The notes beneath the pieces are model-generated. The model ran no database searches. It had not been told where the DNA came from and saw only the letters and a program-made list of their open reading frames with translations. A stretch of 64,000 bases of DNA, taken from assembly GCA_905250125.1 (NCBI GenBank), contig CAJNOL010000574.1:1-64000 (forward strand), in the 5' to 3' direction. Below, piece by piece: positions 35,890-49,486 of this stretch (positions are counted from its first letter, which is position 1; the number at the start of each line of letters is the position of its first letter). Origin of the DNA: Rotaria sordida. Lineage: Eukaryota; Rotifera; Eurotatoria; Philodinida; Philodinidae. A program made the position numbers and the translations under genes.

Positions 35890-38800
35890 ATGTGGAATTA
35901 TTGGTCGATGTTTAGCGAAACAAATCGTTCCTTATTTAAATAATTTTAAAAAACCAATATTAACACTCAACGATGATAATCATATAGAAGAAAATACTTG
36001 TCCATGTGCATTTCAAATACGTTATCAAGGCTACAAAGGTAATTAATATAATTTTAATTTTCTTTTATTAAAATATGTCATTTAAGGTGTATTAATGATA
36101 AATAATGATGATCAAGATGATAATATTCAAGTTCGTCCATCCATGAAAAAATTTACAAGTACAATTAGTACATGTTTATATGTATGTGATGATGGATATT
36201 CAGGACCAAAACTTGGTTTTCTTGTTAAACAATTTATTATGTTATTATCTGGTTTAAATATTCCAGATGAGATCTTTTTAAAAAAACAAGAAGAATATTT
36301 TCATGAAATTATTTCAATGTGTGATGATATGAATATTGCTATAAAATATTCACTTTATTTTGATAGAATTGATTTAATTTATCATTTATTATCAGCTAAT
36401 ATTCAACATGTTCAATCAGAATTAGAAATTCTACAGAAAAAAGCTTTAGAAAGTGTTGAAAAATTAAAAATTCCTATTACAAAATCACGTTTAGCTTTTG
36501 GAGTTTGTGATCCATGTAAGTTAAATCAACAATTAATATAAAACTAAATTAGATTTTCTTAACTATTGATGATTGAGCACTCGTCAACAGAGTAATTTTT
36601 TGATCAAAATTAAGAAAAATATTTTTCTTTTCTATATCAATCAATTTTTAATATTAAATTGATCTTATAAGCATCGAAACGTGAGGGATTCAGTACCACT
36701 GATATATTTCCATAATTTTTCATTCGTTTTATCTTAAATAACATCTTATTAAACGAATTATAAATTTATCTAAGCAAAACCAATCAGAAATTTCTATCTT
36801 GAGAATGATCTCTGGCCTGTTGCTGAAACTTTTTTCTTAAAAATCTTTATAATAGCTTTACAATACAAAATTCTCTATAAGATACATCGTATTAAAGTTG
36901 CACACCGACTAATAATCATATTGAAAATCAGCTCACAATCGAAGAAGATTAGTTCAATAAAAGTGCCAATGTTTTTAGAAAATTAATCGAAACGTTGCTA
37001 TTCAGTTTTATGTACTTGTTCAAATGAGATTTTGTTCAACATACAACAAATGAAAAATAATAGGGATGAACTTTCTTTTTCCATTTCTTATAGTTCCTTA
37101 TGTTTTAGCATTTATAACCTCAGTTTGATATTAGGAATCAAATGACGAAAGAAAAAAATAACATAAATTGGTTTCTCTCTTAAAAATGACTTTCTCCATA
37201 AGCTTGTGTAGCTTCTCTCAGTTATTCACACAAAAAAGTTTTTTGTTAAATAATCTTTTATTTAAAGTTACGGAAAGAATGAAGACTATAATTAATAAGA
37301 CGTATAATTGTATGTAGTCCCGATTTAAACTCATAATTTCTAGTTTATGATCAAATGAAATGTTTCATTTAGTTCATATTTATTTGTATCTTATTTAGAT
37401 GGTGTATTAAGATCTGGTGAAGTTTATTTTCGTCCAACATTTAATGGAAGACAATTTATGATTGATTCAAAAATTTGTTTTGTTGTAAAATCTCCAAGTT
37501 ATCATTTAGGTGATATTCGAGTTTTAAAGTTAACATCATATCAACAACTTGAACACTTATATGATGTTATTGTTTTTCCAACAAAAGGTCAACGTCCACA
37601 CCCAAACGAAATTGTATTTAAATTATCGTTTTTAAAAACAAACATTTGTTATTTTTCAAAGCTTGTTTTGTTTTTTTTTTTAGGCTGGGAGTGATTTAGA
37701 TGGTGATAAATATCTCATTTGTTGGGATAATGATTTAATTCCAAAACAAGTAAATAAACCAATGAATTATAATTCAACAGCGAAAGTACAAGAATCTGAA
37801 TTCATTACACGAAACGAGATGATATCACATTTTGCTAATGCAAAAAAAAATAATCAATCAGGTATTATTGATAATTATTATAATTATTGGGCAAATCTTC
37901 TTGGAGTTAATTCAACACAATGTCGTCGATTAGCAGAATTATTTTCTGAAGCTGTTGATGCTCCTAAAACTGGACAAAAAATTCGAATACCAGCTGAATT
38001 AAAACCACCAAGAAAAGAAAAACAACAATTAAATAATGAAACAACTTCAATAGAAACTACACAAGGTAAATCGTTAAAATATTTATTGGTTTTTTTTTTG
38101 TCTTGAGATGTTATATCTGAATTCTAAGTGAAAGATGTTTGCTTTGATTCAATTGAAAGCGAAAGTTTCTTTTTCTATCGGCGAGTTCTACTAAAAGTTT
38201 GAATCGAAATGAAAATAGATTCAGAGTATTGTTTTCAAAAAATCTCTACTAAGAGCTCATCTAATTAGTCAATTATTGATTACTTATATTTTGATGATCT
38301 CAAGTCTTTTCTCTTGAATGGTGAAAATTGTAAAACTCTATAATGTTGTTACGTGTAAAACGAATTTGATGACTAAGTTATTTGTTTTATTAGTTGTTAT
38401 TTAATTGAAAAAGAAAAATCAATGTCTCATGTTATTCTTCGAGTATTGAAGTTTATTTTATTTTTAATAGTTAATAATCAATCAAATATGAATAATAATA
38501 ACATTGACAAAAAAGAATTTGTTTGGATAAAAATGTTAAATAATGCAAAAAAATTCAAAGAAGAATTTCAAATAAAATTAATCAATGAAAATCAATTTAA
38601 AACTTTATCAAAAGAAACATTATTAAATATATTATATGAACGACGATGTCCTTATTTATATAATTATAATAATGTTCAATCATTAAATGAATATTCATTA
38701 ATAATTACAACTATTAAATGGGCTAATGAACAAGAAAATTCAGATGATATTCTTAAAGATTTTATTTATTTATTTGATTTTAGTCAAGTTAGTTGTTCTT

Positions 38801-41800
38801 AATAATTTTCAAAACAAAAAAAAAAGATTTTTCATTGAAATTTTCTTTTTTTTAGTTAACAATGGAACAAAAACAAAATATTGAATTGTCATTAAAAATT
38901 GATCAATCATATTTATATTCAATATTAAATAAATCAAAATTATTATCAAAAGAAGTTATTACTAAATATCATTTATCTGATACTTCTTTATCATGGAGAT
39001 TATTTTATACTTCTCCAAAATTATTTAATATATCATCTCTAATTGAATATGAACAAACATTTCAACCAATTATTTATGTTTTAAAACAAAATTCTTTACA
39101 TGAAAGAACACTAATTAATATTTCTATTGATGATAATATTACTTTAGTATTAGATATTTATAAAGATGCTTTTCATGAATTACAACAAACTAATCAAAAT
39201 CAATCACAAATTATTTTTCAAATTCAACCAGGTATTTTACATTATCAAAAAAACAAACATTCTTTTACAAATTTCACTTAGATAAATTTAGAAAAACATA
39301 CGAAAGATCTGCTAATCATTCAAAAAATATCATACTGCTTGAGCTGACAAATCTAACTGTCTATAAATGTTACTGTGAAGTCTAAAAGTTTGACTAATGA
39401 GTGAATATACATCAATGTTAACTGCTCTAGTGTTACTTGTTCACTCGCTCTCAGTTCAGATATGTATTATAAACTTAATAGTCTTTTAATTGTATTTATG
39501 TTTTTGAAAAAGAAATATTTCATTTATAAGAAATAAAAGAAAATATCTAATTATCATTATCAATATTCTAATAAAATTCCTTATATCTATTTTATCTATA
39601 TCAATATTGAGAAAATTTCTATTTTAATGGAATCTATCTTTCAAATATTAAGAATATCGATCACCTTTGTGAAATTATAGTTAATGTCGTTTATTCATTG
39701 AAATTTAATTTCTTTTGATTTAAAGATGAGAAAAAAAGAAATCATTGATATTTTATTTTAGGATTATTCAATACTTATCTTGAATCAAAATTATATTCAA
39801 TTCGAAGAAAATTTCTTCTTGATATTGATTATTTTTTAAGTATAAATAATGATCGAATACAAATTTATCAAAATCATCCAAGAAATTCATTTATTGTTTT
39901 TATGTATGATATTAATCTTGAAAATAAAATAATAAGTGTTGATTTAACACGATTTGATCGAAATATTTTACGAATACAAAATCATCCAAAAGTAAATAAA
40001 CATGAATTTTTTTATTTTGAAATATTTGTTTTATCTAATGATGAACAAATATCTTCAAGTTATTATCCAATTATTAGTTATTATGATGAAGAATATTATA
40101 CACAAAATTATTTTAATGAACAAATTGAAAATTATCAATATGTTGAATATCTTACAGAACAGTAAGTTATTATTTCTAATAGTTTTAAGAAAATCTACAT
40201 TAGTCATTCAAGTTAATATCAATTAAAATATTCATTTCTAAAAATCAATATTAAAAGAAATTTTATTCCTTAATTATCCAGTTCTATTTAAAGGATAAAA
40301 ATATTTCACTCTTGTTAACACTGTAAGGACTTATCCAAATAACAAAATACTTCGCTGATCAAGTTTTTCAAAAAAAAAATTTTTTTTGAAGTTAGTCAGA
40401 TCTGAATGCATTATTGAGCGCACCTTTTTTTTGCGCTAATCGCAAATATTGTAGCATCGAAAATCGGGTTTTAAACTATTTCAAAGTCATATTTTGAATT
40501 TCCTGATCAAGAAATTTTTTCTAAAAAATGTTGAGTAACATACCATTCGGTACAGAATTTAATTCTCTACAAAATGACCTATTTATTTTTGACATTCATA
40601 GCTAATGACAACTTATACAATTTTCAAATTACTATATAATTTATGAATTTCCATTTTGATGTAACAATTTGATTCTTGCATAGAATCATTAGACATACAG
40701 AAAAGACCAATATTTTTTGAGCATGTTAAATACCTCAAAATTGTATAACATTGTTACGTTTTATTTTTTCTGCATTTTTTACAGCTTAAAAGTTTGTTCG
40801 ATACTCTACAAAACTAACTCTGGGAGTATTGGATTCGAAGAAAAACTTGTGTAAGAAATTAGAATTTTACCAACAACATTTGGAGTAAAAGAGTCTTTTT
40901 ATGTAACAACATTACGGAATGATAATACCATTCTAGAAGTTGCGTTCAGCGGCGCTGAAACGAACTTTTTAGCTCTCAAATTGTTCGAAATAATTGAAAA
41001 GTAGTGTGTCAAAAATGTAACAGTGTTATATTCGAATAAGTCAATAAGGAGTTCTAGTTCGATTAATCTCCAACTTTGATCATTGATTGTCTTTTGTATG
41101 ATTTAGCATTCAATTGAATATTGATTCTAACAAGAAAAAGAATTTTTTTCTGTTTGTTTTTGATAGAGAAAAAGCTGAAGAAGAAAAATACAAAAATGAA
41201 CAAAAAGAATATGAAGAAAAACGAAAAAAACTAATATTAAAATATGAAAATATTTCACAAGAAAATATTGAAGAATTAATCAATGATTTAATGTCTATTC
41301 ATGATAGTGAATATTTAAATAAAATATGGATTGATCTTAATCAATTGAATCAAACAGACATAAATCTTAATGAATTAAATGAAAAATTAATAAATTATTT
41401 TTATCAAGAAATTGAATTTATGTTAAATGGTTCAATATATCGTCCATTTATTGATGAACAATGGTTTTATCATTTATTATTATCATCAATTAATCAGGAA
41501 AAAAATTTTCATAAAATTTTTCATTTAATGAAAAAATTTAATTCAAAATTAAAAGATAAAAGTCAATTAGTATACATTCCTTTTTTAGGACGAATAATTC
41601 AACGTTTAATTAAAGAAAATTATCAATTAATTCAAATATTTTATCCAATTAATAATGAATTTATTTATAATTTATATTTATCATTAATATTAGGAAATGA
41701 TTATAATACAGATGAAATTAATTTAAATTATTTTATTGAAATTCATTCTTTAACAAATATTCAATTAACATTAAAACAATTATCACATTTAATTCAAGCA

Positions 41801-44800
41801 TGTTTGATGACTAAAAATTCAGATATTTGTCAACAATTTCTTCAATATTTATCAAATATTCAAACATTTAATGAAGAAGAACAACAACATTCAATGTCAA
41901 CTATTGATTATATAATTAAATTTTTATCAATTATTATTCGAGCAACACTTTATGATCTTGATGAAATTAATCGAAGAATAAAATTAAAAAAAGAAGTTTT
42001 AATTAAAAATGGTGAAACTATATTTGATCTAAGAGCAAAATTAGCCATTAAAAAATCAAATGATCAACAAAATGAGAATGATCAACAAACAGTAAGGACT
42101 TTTCTTTTAATATATTTTCTTCGGATTATGTTAAATCAAAAAGAAATTAGTTAATTTTATTAATAAATCAAACTTTTTGTCAAATTCAAACATTTATAAA
42201 ACTCAACAAAAAATCTCTATTTAAACCAAATCTGTGATCATCAATGTCTACAACGCTCAAGCTTTTTTAAAAATGTTTACGGTCATCAAACTCCCTTTCG
42301 TTTATTCGAAACTTTTCTTCGTAAGCTAGATCTTTTTATTTTTGACAAAGCCAAATATATTTGACTTGCGAATGTTCATCCTTTTTGGTGTTTTTCTTAC
42401 GAAATTCAGAAATGGCAGATCGAGTACAGCGGAATCTATCTTGATACTTTCAATGAAATTTTCTAATCGGAATAAGATAGCCGCTCCGAAGATACGAGAT
42501 ACTTTTTTTCTGGTATTTTGTATTCGATGAAAGGTAGTAGATTTGTATTCATTACTTGACATATACAGAATAAATTTGTTATTATGTTAGAGTATGAAAA
42601 TTCTTAAGTTTTTAAAAATTCTTCACGATTACTCCAACTACAGTGAGTTCGAAGTCTGATACAGAACTCTAAAGAAAATATGTAGTCAAACTATTGAGAT
42701 ATTTGAAAGAAAACCTAAATTAGAGAATAATATTTCATCAAAAGACAAAAGTCCATGTGGTTATCAATACATTTCAGACATGTCCATAGCGATACGAGAG
42801 ATGTTTGAAAAATATTACTGCAGTATCAGTATTCAGAAGTCTTACAATCAAAGTTATAAACTGTGCTAATTTAGCATAGTGATAAAAGAGATTTTTGAAA
42901 GGTTTCTCATAAATGATCAGAGCAATGGCAAAGTCCTGTTTGCAATAAATATCTCTAATTTCTTCAATGCAAAATATTTCATTTTCTCACAACTAATATT
43001 GAAAAGTCTTTATTAAATGATAATAATTGTTTTTTGTATCTTTGATTTAAGACTAATATTGAAAATAATGATGAACAAGAAGAAAAATGTCTTGAACCAA
43101 TATTTTATTTTGAACATTATAAATATGAAAAAATTCCATCACATCATTTTAATATTGGTGATTCAGTTGCATTAATTGATCAAGAACAATTAGATGAATA
43201 TTTAAATAAACAAAATAAAACTGATGAAAAATCTCCATTACGTTTATTTTATCAATCATTTGGAATAATTTTAAGTATTCATCCATTATTATCAATTAAA
43301 TTTACATATTGGCCATTATCATTAACAAATAATAATTATTTAAATCGACAAAAATTATTTCGTTTAGAACGTCTTCCTAATTTTGTTACATTAAATCGAT
43401 CTATAGATGCTTTAGGAAAAATTATTGATAATAAAGATTCATTATTAATTAAACCATTTTTAAATTTATCAAATAATATTGATAAAGATCAATTAAAAAA
43501 TTATGCACAAGATCAAATAAGAAACGTAGAGAATAATTTAAACGATGAAGTCGATGATAATGAATATAATCATGCTACATTAAATAATAGTCAACGTCAA
43601 GCAATAAAAAATGCATTAGAAAATCGTTTGACATTTATTCAAGGTCCACCTGGTACTGGAAAAACTGAAACATCAGCATGGATTATACATTTATGGCTAC
43701 AAAATTTTTTTCAAGAAGGGCAACCAATTTTAATTTGTGCAGAAACACATCAAGCAGTAGATAATTTAACGCGACGTTTATTACAATATCGACAATATCG
43801 TTTAATTCGTTATGGTGAACCAAGAACTGTTGCTCCAGATCTACATGTTAGTTTTTTTTATATTCATTTGTTTAAATTAATCTGAAATTTTTTTTTTGTT
43901 TTCTGTATAGAAATATACAATGCCAACACAAATTGAACTTGTACGCCGTGAAAAACAAGGATCAAATCCAAATTCAACAACAAATAAATCTTTATTAGGA
44001 CCAGCAAAACCAAAAGAAATACGTGAAATAATATCGAAATGTCAAATATTATGTATGACTTGTTCAGGTGTTGGAATATTAGAACCATCTTTAAAATTTC
44101 CATTTATTTTAATTGACGAAGCATCGCAAATAACAGAACCCAATATTCTTATTCCATTAGTTCGAATAACAGATCAAATTGTTCTTGTTGGTGATCAAAA
44201 ACAAGTTAGTTGAATTTATTTTTAGGGTGTGAGTGTGGGTTAATAGAAGAGCCAGATCCACACTTCGAGGCTAAAATTGTAATAAAATGCCTAAGACTCT
44301 AGACAAAAGGCTCACAGTGCTTTACATTTTTGAAGTTTTTCGTATTTCACTGGAGTCTATTTCATACATATGATCTGAATTCACAGATGGTCGATCAGTT
44401 GAAAACGTTCCCTTGTTAGAAGCACATGTCATGTCAAAGATGTGGTCATGATTCCATATACATCGATGTGGGATGAGGCATGGATGAGGGCGAGACCTCT
44501 AGTCTACCCACAGCTCACACGTCACCTTCCGAAAAAGCTCATCAAGAAAAGCTTAATTTTCTTTTCACAAAAAGAATTGTGCCAGAAATTAAGGAGAACT
44601 ATAATTTACAATTGTTGATTAAATCTTTTGGTTTTGCTTTTTTAGTTACCACCTATTATAAAAATGGCTGAAGCAAAACCATTACTAGAACGTTCATTTT
44701 TTCAACGTTTATTGGAAAATATAAATATAAATTCAATTATGTTAGATACTCAATACCGTATGCATCCAGCATTAATTGCTTTTCCATCACAAGTATTCTA

Positions 44801-45518
44801 TGATGGTTCATTAAAAACTGGTATCAAATCTGAAGAACGACCAACACCAAAAGAAATTAAATTTATCAATGAACAAATTCCATTAATGTTTGTTGATGTT
44901 GATGAAAGTTACGAAACAATTCATGGATCGAATATTTATAATAAACAAGAAGTTAACTTAATTTGTCAAACCATTCAAACACTATTACCACGTCATCAAC
45001 CAAATTTATTACCGTAAAATATTTTCATTTTTCTCTTGTTAAATTATCTATTTTTTTAATTTTATTATAGAGCGCACATTGGTATTATAACACCTTATAC
45101 ACGACAAGTTAAAGAAATTGTCGAAAAATTATCAACTATTCAAGTTCCGAAAGGTGTTGAAGTCCGAACAGTGGATGGATTTCAAGGAAGGGAAAAAAAT
45201 ATTATTCTTATTTCTTTAGTTCGATCAAATGATGAAAATGAAATTGGATTTTTAATCAATGAACAACGTATGAATGTCCTATTGACACGAGCAAAATGTG
45301 CAATGATTGTTTTTGGTAATAAACGTACATTAATATCAAATAATTTATGGAAACAATGGATTGAAAGTGTCCCAAATGTTAATTCAACACAATTTATAGA
45401 TCAATGTTTAATAAAACAAAATCAAATAACAGATCAACAGCAATCTCAATCAACAAAGAAAACAAGACACTACACGCATAATAAGAAGAAAGCCTATTCA
45501 AGAAAAAACTATCCTTAG
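35890..45518 (+). CDS. RNA-dependent RNA polymerase fused to SF1 helicase (5' incomplete)
   Basis: Twelve exons: 35890-36038, 36087-36515, 37399-37613, 37684-38065, 38471-38787, 38856-39231, 39762-40161, 41167-42091, 43052-43846, 43911-44204, 44646-45013 and 45071-45518. All have GT-AG borders in compatible phases, about 1698 residues; exon 8 could instead begin at 41107. Exons 1-4 are the C-terminal half of a cellular (RDR/QDE-1/EGO-1 type) RdRP: IRYQGYKGVL, VRPSMKKF, DPYGVLRSGEVYFRP and the catalytic DLDGD (37693-37707). Exons 5-8 encode about 670 aa without a recognised domain, acidic and Asn/Ile-rich. Exons 9-12 are a UPF1-like helicase: LNNSQRQAIKNAL, Walker A GPPGTGKT (43643-43666), DEAS (44115), GDQKQLPP across an intron, DTQYRMHP, TVDGFQGRE and NVLLTRAK. 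Expected role: synthesis of dsRNA on target transcripts for small-RNA silencing, with the helicase remodelling template RNA. The first exon begins mid-codon, so upstream exons are missing. Running as one transcript is inferred from splice phase. Confidence 0.88.
44226..44263. repeat. Telomere-like fold-back element E (intronic)
   Basis: Short degenerate copy in intron 44205-44645: GGGTGTGAGTGTGGGT, spacer TAATAGAAGAGCCAGA, then TCCACACTTC. Confidence 0.5.
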
Positions 45519-46401
45519 TGGAAGCTGTGAACATTTTATTTCAGAACTTGTTTATAAATCTATCTGTGTTGTTCAATCAAAATATTTTTTTCATTTACGT
45601 TAACAATGAATATTATTTTATAACTAATGAAAGTAAAATAAAAATTCTTTTACATTCTATCTGAAAAACTGTTATCTTTTATTATGAAACATGAAGTAAA
45701 TATAGAATTTCAAGAAAAGTTTCTTTTTGAAATAGTATACTGAAGTCATAATCTTGATTGCAATGAAAGTTAACACTAGTTTGTTTGCTTCAATTTCCAA
45801 ATATTGCTTAACATTTGATAAAAATTAACTTGAAATCTACAAATAGCATTAACAAAGAAATATACATTTTTCACGCATCCTCATTTAGCTAGTTCAAAGG
45901 ATTTAGTAAAGATGTCGGCCCAAAGAAGGTCACACCCGTATCCATATTCAAACTAACACATTATCTACAATTACAACCTCAAGGTTTCTATTATATTACC
46001 ATTGTAGTTGTACATCGATAGAATGTCGTATTCTTAACTTTCATTTCTATATGATTCCTATGAAACAAAATTATTTTATTTCTCATTACTCTCCTCTATT
46101 AATGACTATACTAGTTGATGATCACGTCCTACAGTGTAGAAGCTTTTATATCGATTTGTGAGAATATGTTTAATTAAACAGTCATTCTATGGAGTATGTA
46201 TTCATGTTTACTGATTAATACTTTTACTTACAATATTTAAACATGCCGCTTTTTTAGCCAGTTTTTTCCCATTTGATTTGGACCATATGGAATAAACGTC
46301 CAATCCATTGATTTACTTTGTGAAAAACAGCAGCACAAACTAAAGACGTGCAGAATAAGATTTTTTCGTATCTTGTGACATGACTGAGTTTCTAACCATT
46401 A

Positions 46402-46470
46402 GGTACGGATGGGAGTGTGGATGTGGGGGGTATAGATGGAAGAAAGAACCAAACCCACATCCACACCATG
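46402..46470. repeat. Telomere-like fold-back element F
   Basis: G arm GGAGTGTGGATGTGGGGGG, purine-rich spacer GATGGAAGAAAGAACCAA, C arm ACCCACATCCACACC. Confidence 0.7.
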
Positions 46471-47467
46471 CTAACTCTAAAATAAATATTAAAATTAGAT
46501 CGTTAGTTTATAGATGGAAAATTATTAAACATTTAATTTTTGGATAATTCACAGCTATAAAATATTTTTTGTTTATTTTTAATCGATAGTGACAATCTTA
46601 ATAATTTAAATGCTCGTAAGTCTTTATACCATGTATGATAAAAGATAGATTAGAAACATTGAATAAAATTGGATCAATTACATTCATAATATTCTTTTTA
46701 TTCGAAATATTCTAAGTCTTACAGTCGTTGTATTTTATTTTTTATTTGTAACATTCTCAAAATCAATTGTATATATATTTTTTTTTATGTAGCAATTTTT
46801 TTCTTGGATGCATGGGTATCATTGTCGAATATTGTTATATAATTAAATATGATATCAAGAATGCTTCAATACGTGATACACAATTGAAACGTTGTTTATG
46901 GCTTTGTTTTATTCCATTCAATAAAAATTCTCTAAAAAGAATGTGCTATATGAACATAACAGTATCGAGGATAACTTTCTCATTTTTGTTACAATACATA
47001 TAAATTCAACATTGGATTCTTTTTGTTTTTATATGTGACGTTATTAGTTGATGTCATTTTTAAAATAAAAAAATATTATTCTATATCAAATAGAAACATT
47101 GTTAATAAATTTCTGTATTAAAGATGAAAAAAAAGCAAAAAACAAAATCATGACAGTTTTTTTTTCTGTTTATATCTTATACTATTACATTTTATTCAAC
47201 CAAAAACAAAACACAAACTCATCGATATCAGACTATAGGACCAGATTTATTACATTTATTTTCTGGTTGGTTAATGCTAAGAAATAATACAGTACTCGAA
47301 TATAAAAATCGATTCCTTAAAAAGAATATAATATTGTATAAAAATAATGATATCAAATGTTTTTACTATAAAATTCCCAGATTAAAACTGTAAAAAGACA
47401 ACAAATATTCCACATAATTGTGGTTTGTGATTAGTTTACTCAAGTAAAAAGAGTAGCGAGTGGGAGT

Positions 47468-47488
47468 GGGGGGGGGGGGGGGGGGGGG
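47468..47488 (+). repeat. Poly-G run of 21
   Basis: Uninterrupted G homopolymer of 21 followed by seven A residues, about 20 bp before the left target-site duplication of the LINE. Unusual in an AT-rich genome; the length may be inaccurate because of sequencing error. Confidence 0.8.
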
Positions 47489-47508
47489 AAAAAAAGAAAA
47501 GAAAAACA

Positions 47509-49486
47509 GTTGAACAAATAAATTTCTTTTTTTTTGATATTGCTGTTTAGTGTTACGCTCGGAAGCGCTTACATGGGAATGAACTTAGATTTAAAATTAT
47601 AGCATGCAATAGTCTATAGCAACAGATACAATGGTTCATATTCGAGACATCCGGCTATCAAGGTACACTTTTAGCTTTTTGGGAAGGAGAAATCAGCAAG
47701 AACATAAAAAGGAAAAAAGAGAGAAAAAAAGAACACAAGAAAAATCAAGGAGCCAGGATACATAAGGGAGAAAAAAAAGGCAAATAAAGAAGATGAGAAT
47801 GCAAAGAAAGAAAGAAGAAGAAATGGAGAGAAAAAAGAAGGGAGCACATAAACATAGGCACATCGATATACACATGGATATTTACTCGATAAACTCAATC
47901 CATTTAAGCAAAAGAGTCTCATGTCTATTTTTCAATTTTTTAACTCTTCCCATCCGGAAAAAATGACCTAGATTATCTCCTTTACTTTTGTTAAAGTCGT
48001 CCCAATAAAATATATCATTAAAAAAGGAAGAACGTCCTAAGTCCGATTTATCAATTTGCTTTAATCTTCTTTTAATGTATTTTTTAACGTAAAAATCGAG
48101 AGAACTTTCTTTGGTTATCGTAAAAAGATTCTGTTCTGATACAAAGGGACAACGATGAACTAGTCTCATTCCTACTCGAAATTTACGCCTTAAAATTTCT
48201 TGATTGGTTTTGGGTAATATTGGAAAGAAGGGAAACAGCCAAGCGATATGCGGGAAGGTATAGGCAAAAAAACATGTTCGTAATAGTGTTGTTGATAAAG
48301 ATTTTTCCGATCTTAACCATTTCAATTTACCAAGCGATCTCTGTATATTCTCGACACACCTGTCAATCGTTGGCTTTAAGGACAATTTACTTGTCCAAGT
48401 AAATCCAAGATATTTAAAAGACTTCGCTATTTCAATCTTTTGTCCATCCATGAAGATATTTATTGGAGGTATGGTTATCTGTGAGTAGAAAATTTGGGCT
48501 AATGTTTTACTGATATTTATTGGTTGTTTCCATTTCCTTGAGTAAGCTGAAATTTGATTACATACATTAGCTCCTTCGTTCTCTAAATATTCTATCATTG
48601 GTGAAAATTTTGATGATAAAGGAGGACGTACCAAAACATTCAGATCATCTGCAAACACATGAACAGAGTATGCTTCAAAACAAGAAATAAGATCACTATG
48701 AAAAACAATGAATAGGTATGGGCTTCAGCTACTCCCTTGTGGAAGTTCGGCGAAAATATAGAATATGTTTGAGCTCGTACCTACAAAATTAACGTACGTC
48801 CGCCTGTTCTTAAGCCACGAAGCAATAAGTTTAAGCAAACCACATTGTATACCCAAACGATATAGCTTAACTAATAATGCTGCGTGCCACACTTGGTCAT
48901 ATGCTTTCTGATAGTCTACGTATAGAGCAAGAGTTGTTATGTTTGCTGACATATTGTTGCTCACTTCCTGATAAATAGAGAGAACTCTTGTAGGAAGAAG
49001 ACAGCCAGGACGAAATTCAGACTGTTCTGGTGGCATGAGTTGGTTATTTTCTGCCCAATATCTTACTCTTTGTAGTATTACTTTTTCAAAGAGTTTAGAA
49101 TGTGTGGCGAGAAGAGAGATGGGCCTTGTTTGCTCACATCTCGGAATGCCTGCTTTCGATTTATTTAGCGTGACTATTTTTGCTAATTTCTATTCTTCTG
49201 GATATCGATGTTCTCCAAGCCATACATTAAAACAATTTGCTAAGCAGCTGATATAGCTAGGCGGCAGTAGCTTAATCATATAATTCGAGATCAGATCGAA
49301 GCCTGAGGATTTTTTGATTTAAGCATCTTCATATACTTTTTTATTTCAAAAGCATTTGTTTTCTCTATTATCTCATTCGCAATTTTTAAACTATTTAATA
49401 GAGTGTTGTACTCTCTTTCGATTTCTAAATCATTGGGATCTGTGTGATTTATTTCCGTCTTTTTGAATTGAGTTGAACAAATAAAT
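47509..49486 (-). mobile_element. 5'-truncated non-LTR retrotransposon with 16-bp TSD
   Basis: The 16-mer AGTTGAACAAATAAAT occurs at 47509-47524 and again at 49471-49486, flanking an insertion of 1946 bp. On the minus strand the insertion ends in an A-rich tail beside the left copy, as target-primed reverse transcription produces. It carries reverse-transcriptase sequence only; the endonuclease and ORF1 are missing by 5' truncation. An A/G-rich 3' UTR occupies about 47525-47881. The clade is probably Jockey/CR1/R1-like from the RT, but not resolved. Confidence 0.85.
47882..49400 (-). pseudogene. LINE reverse-transcriptase ORF, disrupted
   Basis: In order on the minus strand: RPISLLATHSKLFEKVIL (about 49075-49130); EQSEFRPGC; YVDYQKAYDQVWH; ELPQGSS (about 48728), a stop where a hydrophobic residue is usual, then SPYLFIVF; FADD at about 48650 (YxDD catalytic box); FKYLGFTW; and a Cys-poor C-terminus ending at 47882. 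Further breaks lie upstream: a stop after HRYPEE (about 49195) and a frame change near 49310. The catalytic box survives but the ORF cannot be read through. Confidence 0.85.

Larger units (their letters stand above)
45519..47508. other. Intergenic region
   Basis: No supported gene. Contains AATAAA-type sites near 45640 suited to ending the RdRP-helicase transcript, a telomere-like hairpin at 46402-46470 and a poly-G run at 47468-47488. A 78-codon ORF at 46767-47003 follows an AG acceptor-like site but has no recognisable product. Confidence 0.5.

Noticed and set aside
36040-45518. RdRP and helicase as two adjacent genes
   Set aside because: All intervening exons keep compatible phase and none has a convincing start or terminal exon, so a single gene is the simpler reading; kept open in the findings.
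46591-47003. Possible small spliced gene (GATAG acceptor, GTAAGT donor, 78-codon ORF)
   Set aside because: The phases do not join the open frame and no domain is recognisable.
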